Assembly (NCBI RefSeq): GCF_000300275.1
Contig: NZ_AMRN01000003.1
Span: 372,001 to 436,000 of the forward strand
DNA length: 64,000 nt
Source: Thalassospira profundimaris WP0211
GTDB taxonomy: Bacteria; Pseudomonadota; Alphaproteobacteria; Rhodospirillales; Thalassospiraceae
Reading direction: 5' to 3'
Shown piece after piece: positions 53,034 to 62,180 of this stretch; position 1 is the stretch's first letter; every line of letters begins with the position of its first letter. A program made the translations under genes and the position numbers. A model generated the notes under the pieces. That model made no database searches. It was not told where the DNA came from and saw nothing but the letters and a program-made list of their open reading frames with translations.

Positions 53034-53459
53034 GTGAATATGCTCAACCTGCTTCAAACTGTCCGTGACGCGATCTTCCCGGCAATCATGTTTGCCGTGA
53101 TGGCGCTTGGTACGCTTGTGTCGTCGCCAAAGGCGGAAGTTTACAATCCCAATGGCGTGCCGATCTCGTCGAGCGAATGGGCCGAAACATCCCCGGACTC
53201 AGCCAAGGTGACGGTAAAGGATGCGCTGAGTAATTCCGGGAATGCCACGGTTGTTGCCGGTGTGACCAATGCGGGTGCGGCACCTTATCTGAACCTGTTT
53301 GGTTCTGACGGTGCCGGTTCGATCTGGTGGCCGTCAGCAGATGGCGGCAATGCCGAGATCCAACTTCAAATCATAGATGCATCGGGCAGCGTCACCGCTG
53401 CTTGCACGCTGACGTCCAAGAAAGATACTGCCGGGAAGTTTGCGACGACCTGCCAGTAA
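53034..53459 (+). CDS. Hypothetical exported or membrane-anchored protein (141 aa, GTG or ATG start)
   Basis: One N-terminal hydrophobic helix (about 12-30) is followed by a region rich in Ser, Ala, Gly and Asn with alternating beta-like pattern (TVVAGVTNAGAAPYLNLFGS), and two cysteines near the end (ACTLTSKKD, TTCQ) that could pair. I recognise no family. AAGGA lies upstream of both GTG 53034 and ATG 53040. It is alone between uehA and doeD, on the opposite strand to the latter. Expression is plausible but not proven. Confidence 0.55.
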   Translation: MNMLNLLQTVRDAIFPAIMFAVMALGTLVSSPKAEVYNPNGVPISSSEWAETSPDSAKVTVKDALSNSGNATVVAGVTNAGAAPYLNLFGSDGAGSIWWPSADGGNAEIQLQIIDASGSVTAACTLTSKKDTAGKFATTCQ

Positions 53460-53523
53460 CTATGGGTTTGCGCCCGGTGGCCGTGAGATCGTGGCAGTGA
53501 GATCATCGTCGCGTGGAAATAAA

Positions 53524-53553
53524 ACAGGGGCCGGTCATGGGCCCGGCCCCTGT
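53524..53553 (-). terminator. Intrinsic terminator after doeD
   Basis: ACAGGGGCCGG (53524-53534) pairs with CCGGCCCCTGT (53543-53553). On the minus strand the hairpin is followed by TTTATTT, 70 bases past the doeD stop. Confidence 0.75.
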
Positions 53554-53622
53554 GCACCGCCGCGTCGGGAAGAAGGTTTGACGCGGCGGGTATTTCTGAT
53601 GTCGCAGTGACACCCGTCTGGC

Positions 53623-55023
53623 TTATTTGCCAGCAGCAACTTCGTCGGCGACTGCATCAACAGCCTGTTTGGCGATGTCGATGACCTTGTCGACTTCGGC
53701 CTTGGTGATGCAAAGCGGCGGGGCAAAGCCAAGGATGTCACCGTGCGGCATGGCGCGTGCAATCATGCCACGCTCAAGGCAGGCGGCTGATACGCGCGGA
53801 CCGATTTTCGCATTCGGATCGAAGCGTTCCTTCTTGGTTTTATCGGCGACAAACTCGAGGGCGGCCATCAGACCAACGCCACGCGCCTCGCCAACCAGCG
53901 GGTGGTTGTCAAAGGTTTCATGCAGGCGTTTCTGGAAGTAACCACCGGTTTCCGCCGAGTTGCCCGTCAGGTTTTCACCATCGACGATATCAAGGTTTGC
54001 ATTGGCAGCCGCCGCACAGACCGGATGGGCGGAATAGGTCCAGCCATGGCCGATCGGGCCCATCTGATCGGAACCCTGTTCAAGAACTTTCCAGACGCGT
54101 TCGCCAATGATCACACCCGACAGCGGCAGGTAGCCAGATGAGACGCCCTTGGCAATCGTGATCAGGTCCGGCTTGATGCCATAGTGAAGCGACCCGAAAT
54201 AGGACCCGGTACGGCCAAAGGCAGTCACAACTTCGTCGGCGACCAGAAGCACATCATATTTGTTCAAAACGGCCTGAATGGCTTCCCAGTAGCCTTCTGG
54301 CGGGGTGATGATGCCGCCTGTGCCCATGACCGGCTCGCCAATGAAGGCAGCAACGGTTTCCGGACCTTCGCGCAGGATCATTTTTTCCAGATCATTGGCA
54401 CAGCGTTTGGCAAATTCTGCTTCGGTTTCGCCGGCCTCTGCATTCCAGTAATGGTGCGGGCAGGTGGTGTGCAGAATGGGCGCACGCGGAAGATCAAATG
54501 CGTTGTGGAAGGCAGCCAGGCCGGTCAGGCTGCCGGTCATGATGCCCGAGCCGTGATAGCCACGCCAACGCGAGATGATCTTCTTTTTCTGCGGCAGGCC
54601 GCGGATGTTGTTGTAGTACCAGATCAGTTTGATGTTGGTTTCGTTGGCGTCCGATCCGGACATGCCGTAATAGACGCGCTGCATGCCTTCGGGCGCGCTT
54701 TTGATAATGCGGTCCGACAGACGAATGACCGGCTCGTTCCCGTGCCCGACATAGGTGTGGTAATAGGCCAGTTCCTTTGCCTGCGCATAAATCGCATCGG
54801 CAATTTCGGTGCGGCCATAGCCGACGTTTACACAATACAGACCGGCGAAGGCATCAAGGCTTTCCTTACCTTCGGTGTCGTGGATATAGATGCCCTTGCC
54901 GCCATTGATGATGCGGTTGGGGGTTTCGCCCGCTGCGTGCTGACGCATGTGGGTCGAGGGGTGCATGAAATGCGCCCGGTCCATTTCCTGCAGATCAGCA
55001 GTGGTGTTTTTGATGACATTCAT
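53623..55023 (-). CDS. doeD: Diaminobutyrate transaminase of ectoine catabolism (466 aa)
   Basis: A class III (fold I) omega-aminotransferase with PLP lysine in LITIAKGVSSGYLPLSG and the cofactor-binding VADEVVTAFGRTGS. In the pathway it takes the amino group of L-2,4-diaminobutyrate to give aspartate semialdehyde. The next gene upstream is the matching dehydrogenase, 56 bases away, and the pair lies beside the rest of the locus. The length is usual. General omega-transaminase activity on other amines is possible. Confidence 0.9.
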   Translation of the reverse strand: MNVIKNTTADLQEMDRAHFMHPSTHMRQHAAGETPNRIINGGKGIYIHDTEGKESLDAFAGLYCVNVGYGRTEIADAIYAQAKELAYYHTYVGHGNEPVIRLSDRIIKSAPEGMQRVYYGMSGSDANETNIKLIWYYNNIRGLPQKKKIISRWRGYHGSGIMTGSLTGLAAFHNAFDLPRAPILHTTCPHHYWNAEAGETEAEFAKRCANDLEKMILREGPETVAAFIGEPVMGTGGIITPPEGYWEAIQAVLNKYDVLLVADEVVTAFGRTGSYFGSLHYGIKPDLITIAKGVSSGYLPLSGVIIGERVWKVLEQGSDQMGPIGHGWTYSAHPVCAAAANANLDIVDGENLTGNSAETGGYFQKRLHETFDNHPLVGEARGVGLMAALEFVADKTKKERFDPNAKIGPRVSAACLERGMIARAMPHGDILGFAPPLCITKAEVDKVIDIAKQAVDAVADEVAAGK

Positions 55024-55079
55024 TTGAATTCTCCCATGTGAATGCGGTTGATGTCTTTTGCGCGCACCAAGGTTGAAGC

Positions 55080-56567
55080 CTAGGCTTTGTAAGCAGCGCA
55101 GACGTATTTCAGTTCGGTAAATTCTTCGAGGCCATGGCGCGATCCTTCGCGGCCGAGGCCAGATTGTTTGACGCCGCCAAACGGGATCGGTGCACCGGTG
55201 ATTTTCACGCAGTTCAGCGCAACCATGCCGTATTCAAGGGCGTTTGAGACGCGTGCGGCACGGTCGTTGTCCTTGGTCAGCAGATAGGCGGCAAGGCCGT
55301 ATTCGCTGTCATTGGCCTTGGCGACGACTTCGTCCTCGGTATCGAACGGCATGACCGGGGCGACCGGGCCAAAGGTTTCTTCGGAAAAGATCTTCATGTC
55401 TTCGGTGACATCGGCAAGCAGGGTCGGGGCAAAGAACAGCCCGCCCATTTTCTTGCCACCGGTGACAACACGGGCACCCTTGGCGCGCGCATCGGCAACA
55501 TGTTCTTCGCATTTGGCAACCGCACGGTCATGCATCAGCGGACCGATTTCGACATATTCCTCGATGCCGTTGCCAACCCGCAGATCGGCGATGGCCTTGG
55601 CGTATTTATCAAGGAAGTCATCATAGATGTCGCGCTGAACAAAGATGCGGTTGGCCGCCAGGCAGTCCTGACCACTGGTGGCGAATTTGGCGTTCACCGC
55701 GTGGGCAACCGCCTCGTCGAGATCGACATCATCAAAGACGATGAACGGGGCATGACCGCCGAGTTCCATCGACATTTTCTTGATGGTCTGTGCACCTTGC
55801 GACAGCAGAAGACGGCCAACCTCGGTCGAGCCGGTAAAGGACAGTGCGCGGACATCGTGATGGCCGCACAGCTCGCCCACAACCGGGTTCGGATCGCCGG
55901 TGACGATGTTAAATACGCCCGCCGGAATGCCCGCACGTTCGGCCAGTTCGGCCAGTGCGGTGGCCGAAAACGGCGTTTCGGTGGCCGGGCGTACAATCAT
56001 GGTGCAACCAGCGGCAAGAGCAGCCGCGGCCTTACGCGTGATCATCGCACACGGGAAGTTCCAAGGTGTAACGGCGGCAGTCACCCCGATCGGTTCACGT
56101 TTGATCGACATGTTGCGGCCCGGCAGGTGGGATGTGATGTTTTCGACATTCACCCGTTTGGCTTCTTCGGCGTAAAATTCGATGAAACTTGCAGCGTAAT
56201 CAATCTCGCCGCGGGCTTCGTTGATCGGCTTGCCCTGTTCAAGGGTCATCAGAAGCGCCAGGTCTTCCTTGTTTTCAATCAGAAGATCATGCCAGCGACG
56301 CAAAGCGGCACTGCGTTCCTGGGGCAGAAGGGCTGCCCATGCCGGGAAGGCTTCCCGGGCAGCCGCGATGGCCTTGCGGGTTTCGTGAATGCCCATGTTC
56401 GGAACGGTGCCGATGAAGCTGCCATCGAACGGGTTGGTGACTTCGATCACCTGAAGGTTGTCAGCCGAGCACCAGCGACCATCAATATAGGCATGTTCGC
56501 GCAGCAAACGCAGATCGGAAAGCTGGCTGAGCGATACGCAACGCTGTTCCTTTGATTGTGCCGTCAT
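55080..56567 (-). CDS. doeC: Aspartate-semialdehyde dehydrogenase of ectoine catabolism, SSADH-like (495 aa)
   Basis: An NAD(P)-dependent aldehyde dehydrogenase of the succinate-semialdehyde dehydrogenase group. Catalytic Glu is in MELGGHAPF and the nucleophilic Cys in ATSGQDCLAANRIFV; TPWNFPCAMITRKAAAALAA and FTGSTEVGR are typical. With DoeD it would oxidise aspartate semialdehyde to aspartate, joining central metabolism. The start at 56567 has AAGGAGG upstream, whereas the 16 codons before it carry no such site. It is the first gene of the doeCD unit. A role as ordinary succinate-semialdehyde dehydrogenase cannot be ruled out from sequence alone. Confidence 0.88.
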   Translation of the reverse strand: MTAQSKEQRCVSLSQLSDLRLLREHAYIDGRWCSADNLQVIEVTNPFDGSFIGTVPNMGIHETRKAIAAAREAFPAWAALLPQERSAALRRWHDLLIENKEDLALLMTLEQGKPINEARGEIDYAASFIEFYAEEAKRVNVENITSHLPGRNMSIKREPIGVTAAVTPWNFPCAMITRKAAAALAAGCTMIVRPATETPFSATALAELAERAGIPAGVFNIVTGDPNPVVGELCGHHDVRALSFTGSTEVGRLLLSQGAQTIKKMSMELGGHAPFIVFDDVDLDEAVAHAVNAKFATSGQDCLAANRIFVQRDIYDDFLDKYAKAIADLRVGNGIEEYVEIGPLMHDRAVAKCEEHVADARAKGARVVTGGKKMGGLFFAPTLLADVTEDMKIFSEETFGPVAPVMPFDTEDEVVAKANDSEYGLAAYLLTKDNDRAARVSNALEYGMVALNCVKITGAPIPFGGVKQSGLGREGSRHGLEEFTELKYVCAAYKA

Positions 56568-56747
56568 GGTGGCCTCCTTCCTTAAGCTTGGCGCGGTTTG
56601 CGCGAAGCATGTCATTGAACTGAGAGGAAGGTATCAACAGGCGATCAGAGGAGGTGACCGAACTCGGCGCCATTTGATGCGTTTTTTTTGGCGCGGAGTG
56701 GCAAAAAGCGAATGTTTTTTCTGTTGAGCGCCAAAACGCGCAGAAAA

Positions 56748-56993
56748 TCAGTCTTCTGACTGATCAAGATATTTGCGCATTTCGCGTTTCTGGCGGCGCT
56801 TTTCAATGAGGGTTCGGATGATGATGGCGGCAAAAAACAAGATCACGACGCTTGTTGTCATCGGGAAGGCCACCGGGATGCCAATGACGAAGGCCAGTGC
56901 ACCGATAACACTGCCGCCAACAAGGGCGATAAAGCCGCCCAGCATGACGATGCCAAGCAATACGGCAAGAAGTATGGAGGCGATTTTGTTCAT
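56748..56993 (-). CDS. Small two-helix membrane protein (81 aa)
   Basis: Two long hydrophobic segments (about 5-41 and 47-64; the first could be a hairpin of two) are followed by a strongly charged tail, EKRRQKREMRKYLDQ, facing the cytoplasm. I do not recognise a family. It follows the large ABC gene by about 80 bases, but a terminator lies in between, so it may be transcribed separately or by read-through. Confidence 0.6.
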   Translation of the reverse strand: MNKIASILLAVLLGIVMLGGFIALVGGSVIGALAFVIGIPVAFPMTTSVVILFFAAIIIRTLIEKRRQKREMRKYLDQSED

Positions 56994-57028
56994 AAGGCGC
57001 AGTTCATAAGGTCAGGCAAAAGAAGGAT

Positions 57029-57060
57029 GGACGGAGCCCCGTTGCCGGGAAGCTCCGTCC
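57029..57060 (-). terminator. Intrinsic terminator after the large ABC gene
   Basis: GGACGGAGC (57029-57037) pairs with GCTCCGTCC (57052-57060); on the minus strand a T-rich stretch (CCTTCTTTT) follows. Confidence 0.75.
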
Positions 57061-57070
57061 GTTCGTTTTG

Positions 57071-60000
57071 TCAGTTCTTGTCGTTGTTTCGGTTGGTCAG
57101 CTGTTTGGTGGTTTGATCAAGCCGTTCGGCCAGAACACGGATCAACTGATTGGAAACAGCCTGATCCTGTCGGACAAGGCCGAGGAATTCGGTCTTGTCG
57201 AGTTTCAGAACCGTCATGTCTTCGACCGCACGGATTGTTGCCGAGCGCGGTGCATCGACAAGCAGGGCGATTTCGCCAATGACTTCCTTGGCATGGACGT
57301 CACGCAGTTTGAGCGTCTGGTGTTCATCGGTGGTCAGCCAGATTTCACCGCGCCCGGAAATGACGATAAAGGCGGCATCACCCGGATCGCCCTGTTTGAC
57401 GAGAACCTCGCCATGCTTGAAGGTCAGGCGCGGGCTGGTAAAGGCCAGCAGCTTGACGACACTGGGATCGAGGCCTGCGAATAGCGGGATGGTGCGCAGC
57501 AACCGGACTTCCTGATCGATGTCGCCTGCTGCAAGTGCAGCTGCGGCTTCGTCTTCGGTTTCTTCGGTTGTTGTTTCACTGTCATCGGCAATGCTTTTGC
57601 GTTTGACCAGTTTTCCGTTCGACATATAGAGCAAGGTATCGAACTTTTCACCGGCATGGTCATCATCATCGACCCAAACCAGACTGGTATGGTCACTTTC
57701 GCCTGTCAGGTAGTTGATGATGCTTTCGCGGGTTTCGCGATCCAGCGCCGAAAGACCTTCGTCGACGACCAGAAGATCCGGGTTCTTGATCAGTGCACGG
57801 ACAAGGGCGATTTTCTGACGCAATGTCTGGGACATGCGGCTGCCGCCAACGCCGACCTGGCTTTCAAGGCCAAGGGACACCAATCCTTCGTAGAGGCCGC
57901 CTTCGTGGGCGATTTCAAACAGGACCTCTCCGACGCGTTCCTCGGAATTTGCACGGCCATAGGCAAAGCGACCAAACAGCAAGTTATCAAGGATCGGCGC
58001 TGCTGATGCGTAGCCATCAGCCTCGAAGAAGTCGATATAGCCTGCCAGATCATCGGGCATGTTTTCACGGAACTTGGGCCGGGCCTGAAGAACAAGTTCA
58101 CGGAAATCATCATCAATCACGCGCAGGCGGTGACGGGCCGGGGTCAGTTGCATGGCAACGTCGAGAAGACGCAACTGGTCCTCTTTGCGCATGTCATCAA
58201 CACGCACACCGTCGGTACGTTTCAGAATGTTCTTCACCTCGGGCATTTCATCGGCCGAGACGAAGCTGTAACGGTCAAAGAATTCATGCCCCGGCGGCAG
58301 GCCGGTAAACAGTTCGATCATCAGATCAAGCGTTTCACGCCCCATCTTGATCATCTTTTCATACAGGCCGCTTTCACGCAGGCTTTTCTGGATATAGGGA
58401 TGGGACAGGAAGTCCATCCGCTTGAATTCGGTGCGTGATGGCGTCCCGAACAGGATGTTCACACCGACCGGCGCGTTGTCGTTGTATTTGTCGAAATCAT
58501 ACGGTTCGACAAGATCGGAAAGCTGACGTTCGGCCAGAATTTCCTTAAGGCGCGGACGGACATCGAGTACCGATTGAACAAGGTTCGGGCGTTCTTCGGG
58601 GCTGATGCGGCGTTGCAGGCCAATGCGATAAATATCACGATCAAGGCCAACCACCTCAAGCAGGCGCATCAGTTCCTTTTGCATGTCTTCGCGCGATTCA
58701 AATCCCGGTCCGACATAATCGATCCACTCGGCAGACGGATCATAGGGGATGTTGCCCGACATCTGGATCTCGTCATACATTTCGCGCGTCAGCTTCCACG
58801 GCAGGTCTGCCGGATCGGCAAGTTCGACGACATCGACAAATTTGGGATCGGGATAGGCTTTGGCGTCCGCATCGCTGTCGGGTGCGGGGTTATCGTTATC
58901 CTGCTCCAGAAGGACGGGGCGGTGTTTCAGGCCATAGAACAGGTTATCGGAAATGCTGCCATTAAACAGATACGCATCCGCCCCGACATAGGCCAGACGT
59001 TGCCCGACCACCGCAGCCGGAAGGGTGGTGGCATCAAAATCGGCAAACTGAATGCGCCCGCCCGTCGGGGTCATGATATGGGCAATCAGACGGGCAAGTT
59101 GCGATTTGCCACTGTCTGATGCGCCGGTCAAAAGGGCCTTGCCCGGCAACCCCATGTTAAACGAAACATTTTCGACAACGCGGGTGCCATCCTCGTCCGT
59201 CCATGACAGGGCACTGACATCCAGCGGGCCGGCCAGTTTTGGCGAAACCGGTGCAATCAGTTCGTGTTCCGGTGCAAGATCAGGCAGCTCGAACTGTTCG
59301 TGCAGCTGTTCGTATTTGATGTTGGCATCGGCAAGGCGCTGATAATAGGCGAGAAGCTCTTTCCACGGTGCCGACATGTCCTTGTAGGCGGCAAGGGCCG
59401 CGACCAGCGCACCAAAGCTGAGGTCACCGGTAATCACCAGATAGCCACCGATGGAGTAGAAGAAGAACGGGGTGATCTGGGCGATGAAGTTGTTCAGGAA
59501 CTTGATGAAGAATTTGCGGAAATAGATTTCCTTGCGGATCTCGAAAATCCGGCCCAGACGCTGGGTGAAGTGGGTCAGTTCGAACCCTTGGGTTTCGTTG
59601 GCACGGATATCGGTCGCACCACCAACCGTCTCGCCGATATGTTCGGACATGCGGCGCACGTTCTGAACGCGCTGTTTGCCAAGCAGGTTCACGCGGCGTT
59701 GCAGTTTCGGGATCAGATAGCCCTGCAACGGATAAAACGCGATCGCTGCCAGGCCCATCAAAGGGTCCTGAATAAAGATAAAGGCCGAAATCGTGATCAG
59801 AATGCCGCCCTGATAAAGCGGCAGGGCATAGGCCTCGCCAAAGAAGCCGCCCAACGGTTCGGCTTCGGCGGTGATCATGGAAACGATTTCGCCCTGGCTG
59901 GTCTTGCGGAAATGCGGCAGTGGAAAACGCAGAACACGATCAAAAAGCTCGTAGCGCATGCGACGCAGCATGCGTTCTGCCATCACGCCCTGATAGACGT

Positions 60001-60262
60001 TGATGAAGTATTTGAAGCCGCCATTCACGAAGACGAGGGCGAGGAAAATGCCCGAGAGGGCGAACAGATACTCGATCTGGGTCAGATCGACGCCAAGGAT
60101 GTCATAGGGCGCACCGGCACCACCGATGGCCTCGTTGACGATCTGCTTGGGCAGATCAAGCGAGTAATACAGAAACGGGAAAGAGGCCAGCGTGACCAAT
60201 GTCAGCATGATCTGCTGGAGGCGGCTATGACGCCATATATAGGCAAAAACCGATTTGGGCAT
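57071..60262 (-). CDS. Large ABC exporter-like protein with split ATPase domain and cyclic-nucleotide-binding domain (1063 aa)
   Basis: Residues about 15-315 are an ABC exporter membrane domain. The ATPase domain starts near 345 with Walker A GASDSGKS (380-387), but after SISDNLFYG (about 436-444) an insertion of some 320 residues intervenes. The domain resumes near ILDNLLFGRFAYG (757-769), with a signature-like GGSRMSQTLRQKIALVRAL (806-824) and Walker B LLVVDEGLSALD (830-841). The Q loop and switch histidine look altered. A cyclic-nucleotide-binding domain follows (about 915-1045; GEIALLVDAPRSATIRA). The insertion has no family known to me. The start at 60262 fits where homology should begin. 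Substrate and ligand are unknown. Confidence 0.85.
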   Translation of the reverse strand: MPKSVFAYIWRHSRLQQIMLTLVTLASFPFLYYSLDLPKQIVNEAIGGAGAPYDILGVDLTQIEYLFALSGIFLALVFVNGGFKYFINVYQGVMAERMLRRMRYELFDRVLRFPLPHFRKTSQGEIVSMITAEAEPLGGFFGEAYALPLYQGGILITISAFIFIQDPLMGLAAIAFYPLQGYLIPKLQRRVNLLGKQRVQNVRRMSEHIGETVGGATDIRANETQGFELTHFTQRLGRIFEIRKEIYFRKFFIKFLNNFIAQITPFFFYSIGGYLVITGDLSFGALVAALAAYKDMSAPWKELLAYYQRLADANIKYEQLHEQFELPDLAPEHELIAPVSPKLAGPLDVSALSWTDEDGTRVVENVSFNMGLPGKALLTGASDSGKSQLARLIAHIMTPTGGRIQFADFDATTLPAAVVGQRLAYVGADAYLFNGSISDNLFYGLKHRPVLLEQDNDNPAPDSDADAKAYPDPKFVDVVELADPADLPWKLTREMYDEIQMSGNIPYDPSAEWIDYVGPGFESREDMQKELMRLLEVVGLDRDIYRIGLQRRISPEERPNLVQSVLDVRPRLKEILAERQLSDLVEPYDFDKYNDNAPVGVNILFGTPSRTEFKRMDFLSHPYIQKSLRESGLYEKMIKMGRETLDLMIELFTGLPPGHEFFDRYSFVSADEMPEVKNILKRTDGVRVDDMRKEDQLRLLDVAMQLTPARHRLRVIDDDFRELVLQARPKFRENMPDDLAGYIDFFEADGYASAAPILDNLLFGRFAYGRANSEERVGEVLFEIAHEGGLYEGLVSLGLESQVGVGGSRMSQTLRQKIALVRALIKNPDLLVVDEGLSALDRETRESIINYLTGESDHTSLVWVDDDDHAGEKFDTLLYMSNGKLVKRKSIADDSETTTEETEDEAAAALAAGDIDQEVRLLRTIPLFAGLDPSVVKLLAFTSPRLTFKHGEVLVKQGDPGDAAFIVISGRGEIWLTTDEHQTLKLRDVHAKEVIGEIALLVDAPRSATIRAVEDMTVLKLDKTEFLGLVRQDQAVSNQLIRVLAERLDQTTKQLTNRNNDKN

Positions 60263-60326
60263 TCGCACGTCCCGTTTTGTGGTTGTGGAACATTTTTGTT
60301 CCGTTTGCTCGTTTTTATATTTGGGC

Positions 60327-60340
60327 AGGGTCAGGACCCT
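60327..60340. repeat. Short sequence like the MITE terminus
   Basis: AGGGTCAGGACCCT shares its first 13 bases with the right end of the MITE-like element at 25773-26037 and continues with AATGTG, comparable to its TAATTTG. It lies just upstream of the large ABC gene and is also a small hairpin in itself. Confidence 0.35.
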
Positions 60341-60369
60341 AATGTGCAGGTTATGCGCCGGTTGTCTGA

Positions 60370-61149
60370 TCAACCAAGATCAAAACTTTGTTCCGGTTCA
60401 ATGAACCCGCAGAAACCGTCCGCCACGGCGTCGGGTTTATCATAAGCCTGATAGTGATAGAGCCACATCTTCGCCTTGATCTCGGCAGGCAGGGTCACAA
60501 GTTGGTCGTAATGGGCATGGACCCCGGAATGACGGGGGCCGAGTTCGCAATCCTGAAAGATGATGTCGGCCTTTTTGTAGAACGGCATGTGGTCTTCGGG
60601 ATTGAAAATCGCATCTGTTGTCAGAAAGAAGGACTTGTTCTGGCCGTGACCGAACAGGGCATAGGAATACATCGTGCTTTCCGGTGTCACGACATGCGCA
60701 ACCGGGATGACATCGAAATGCATGCCATGCCAGTCAAATCCGTTCTTGGTGGAAAGCGGAACCACATCGAAATAGGACGACAGTTTGCTGTTGCCGTGGT
60801 CGCTGATTTCAAGGCCGCCGCGCAATGAGTGTTCCCACAGCGGTTCAAGCAGTTCGTCAACCGCAAACAGTTCCGCCCGGTGCCCCTCGAAGACGAAATA
60901 ATTGGCAAGCGCCATCCATTCGAGCCCACCGATATGGTCCGAATGCAGATGGCTGACATAGACACCATGAATGTCGTTTGGCATATGACCAATGTTGCGC
61001 AGCGAATGGCGCGCGTCTGAACCGCAGTCAATCAGCAGGCGCTGTGGTTGGTCATTGCCCGACGGGGTCGTTTCCAGAACCATGTTGCTCTGAAAATTGT
61101 CAGCGGCCATACAAAAGGCCGATCCTGTCCCCGCAAACGTTAGCTTCAT
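60370..61149 (-). CDS. MBL-fold metallo-hydrolase (259 aa)
   Basis: The zinc motif HLHSDHIGG, a later His (PVAHVV), the bridging Asp in LTTDAIFNP and the closing HYQAY histidine form the metal site. The fold resembles the ribonuclease Z/phosphodiesterase-like branch, beginning MKLTFAGTGSAF. Possible roles are RNA processing, cyclic nucleotide or cyclic phosphate hydrolysis; the sequence does not decide. The start at 61149 has GGGAGATCGGGGA upstream. It lies just upstream of the ABC protein with a cyclic-nucleotide-binding domain and in the same direction, 107 bases away. Confidence 0.88.
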   Translation of the reverse strand: MKLTFAGTGSAFCMAADNFQSNMVLETTPSGNDQPQRLLIDCGSDARHSLRNIGHMPNDIHGVYVSHLHSDHIGGLEWMALANYFVFEGHRAELFAVDELLEPLWEHSLRGGLEISDHGNSKLSSYFDVVPLSTKNGFDWHGMHFDVIPVAHVVTPESTMYSYALFGHGQNKSFFLTTDAIFNPEDHMPFYKKADIIFQDCELGPRHSGVHAHYDQLVTLPAEIKAKMWLYHYQAYDKPDAVADGFCGFIEPEQSFDLG

Positions 61150-61262
61150 TCCCCGATCTCCCGATATTTGTCGAAAGATTAGACGAGGTTCGGGGCGTTT
61201 AACCACCCCCTTTTTATGAGTAACCGCTCAATTTTCCCGGCAAGCCTGGCCTGACCGACTGT

Positions 61263-62099
61263 TCAGGATGGTGTCGATGTCTTGTTTTGATCGGATGGGA
61301 CGTCTTGTGGATGGTCGTTCCGGGCGTTGGCAAGTTTGCTCATTTCACTACGCAGAGCGCGCAGTTCGGTCATGATTTCCTGATGATCGAGTTCGATCAC
61401 ATCGCGGGTCTGGGTTTCTTCAACATCGACATGTGTCGACATCGCATCAACCACAATCGCGATAAACAGGTTCAGGACGGCAAATGTCGTCACCAGAATG
61501 AACGGCACGAAGAAAAGCCACGCCAGCGGATAAGACTCCATCACCGGGCGGACAATGCCCATCGACCAGCTTTCCAGCGTCATGATCTGGAACAGCGAAT
61601 AAAGTGATTCGCCAATCGTGCCAAACCAGTCGGGGAAGCCTTCGCCAAACAGCTTGGTCGCCATCACGGCCGAGACATAAAACACCAGCGACAGCAATGT
61701 CAGGACGGAAATCATGCCGGGAATGGCGCGCATCAGGGCCTCGACCACCTTGCGCATGGAGGGCACAGTCGAAATCAGGCGGAAGGCACGCAGGATACGC
61801 AGCGCACGCAGGACCGAGACGCCCTGGCCCGCTGGCATCAGGGTGATGGCAACAATCGTGAAATCAAAGACATTCCAGGCGCGCTTGAAGAAGGCCAGCC
61901 GATAGAGTGCAAGTTTCATCACCAGTTCGATGACAAAAATCGCGACTGCCACCTGATCGAGCACATGCAGCACCGACCCCGCCGCATTCATCACGGTCGG
62001 GGAGGTTTCAAGCCCGAGGATGATGGCGTTAATCGCAATGACGGCGGTGATGAAGTTTTGAAAGCGATTGGATTCAACGATCCGGCGAAGAAAATTCAT
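61263..62099 (-). CDS. Bacterial voltage-gated sodium channel (NaChBac/NavBac family, 278 aa)
   Basis: A single six-helix ion-transport domain. The voltage sensor S4 is LRALRILRAFRLIS with regularly spaced arginines, and the selectivity filter TLESWSM matches the LESWS signature of bacterial sodium channels. A C-terminal helix rich in charged residues (about 225-265) would form the tetrameric coiled coil. The start at 62099 has GGGAGG upstream; 27 earlier codons are not conserved. Such channels in marine bacteria are linked to sodium homeostasis, motility or pH responses. Confidence 0.95.
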   Translation of the reverse strand: MNFLRRIVESNRFQNFITAVIAINAIILGLETSPTVMNAAGSVLHVLDQVAVAIFVIELVMKLALYRLAFFKRAWNVFDFTIVAITLMPAGQGVSVLRALRILRAFRLISTVPSMRKVVEALMRAIPGMISVLTLLSLVFYVSAVMATKLFGEGFPDWFGTIGESLYSLFQIMTLESWSMGIVRPVMESYPLAWLFFVPFILVTTFAVLNLFIAIVVDAMSTHVDVEETQTRDVIELDHQEIMTELRALRSEMSKLANARNDHPQDVPSDQNKTSTPS

Positions 62100-62180
62100 G
62101 GTGCCTCCCGACCAGGCCGGAAAAGGGCGCTTCATTTTGCCGGATATAACCGACGGACAGACTGCGCCGGAAAATGACAA

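Noticed and set aside
59264..60445. 393-codon frame opposite the large ABC gene
   Set aside because: Shadow of the membrane domain of the ABC protein; no hydrophobic or catalytic pattern of its own.
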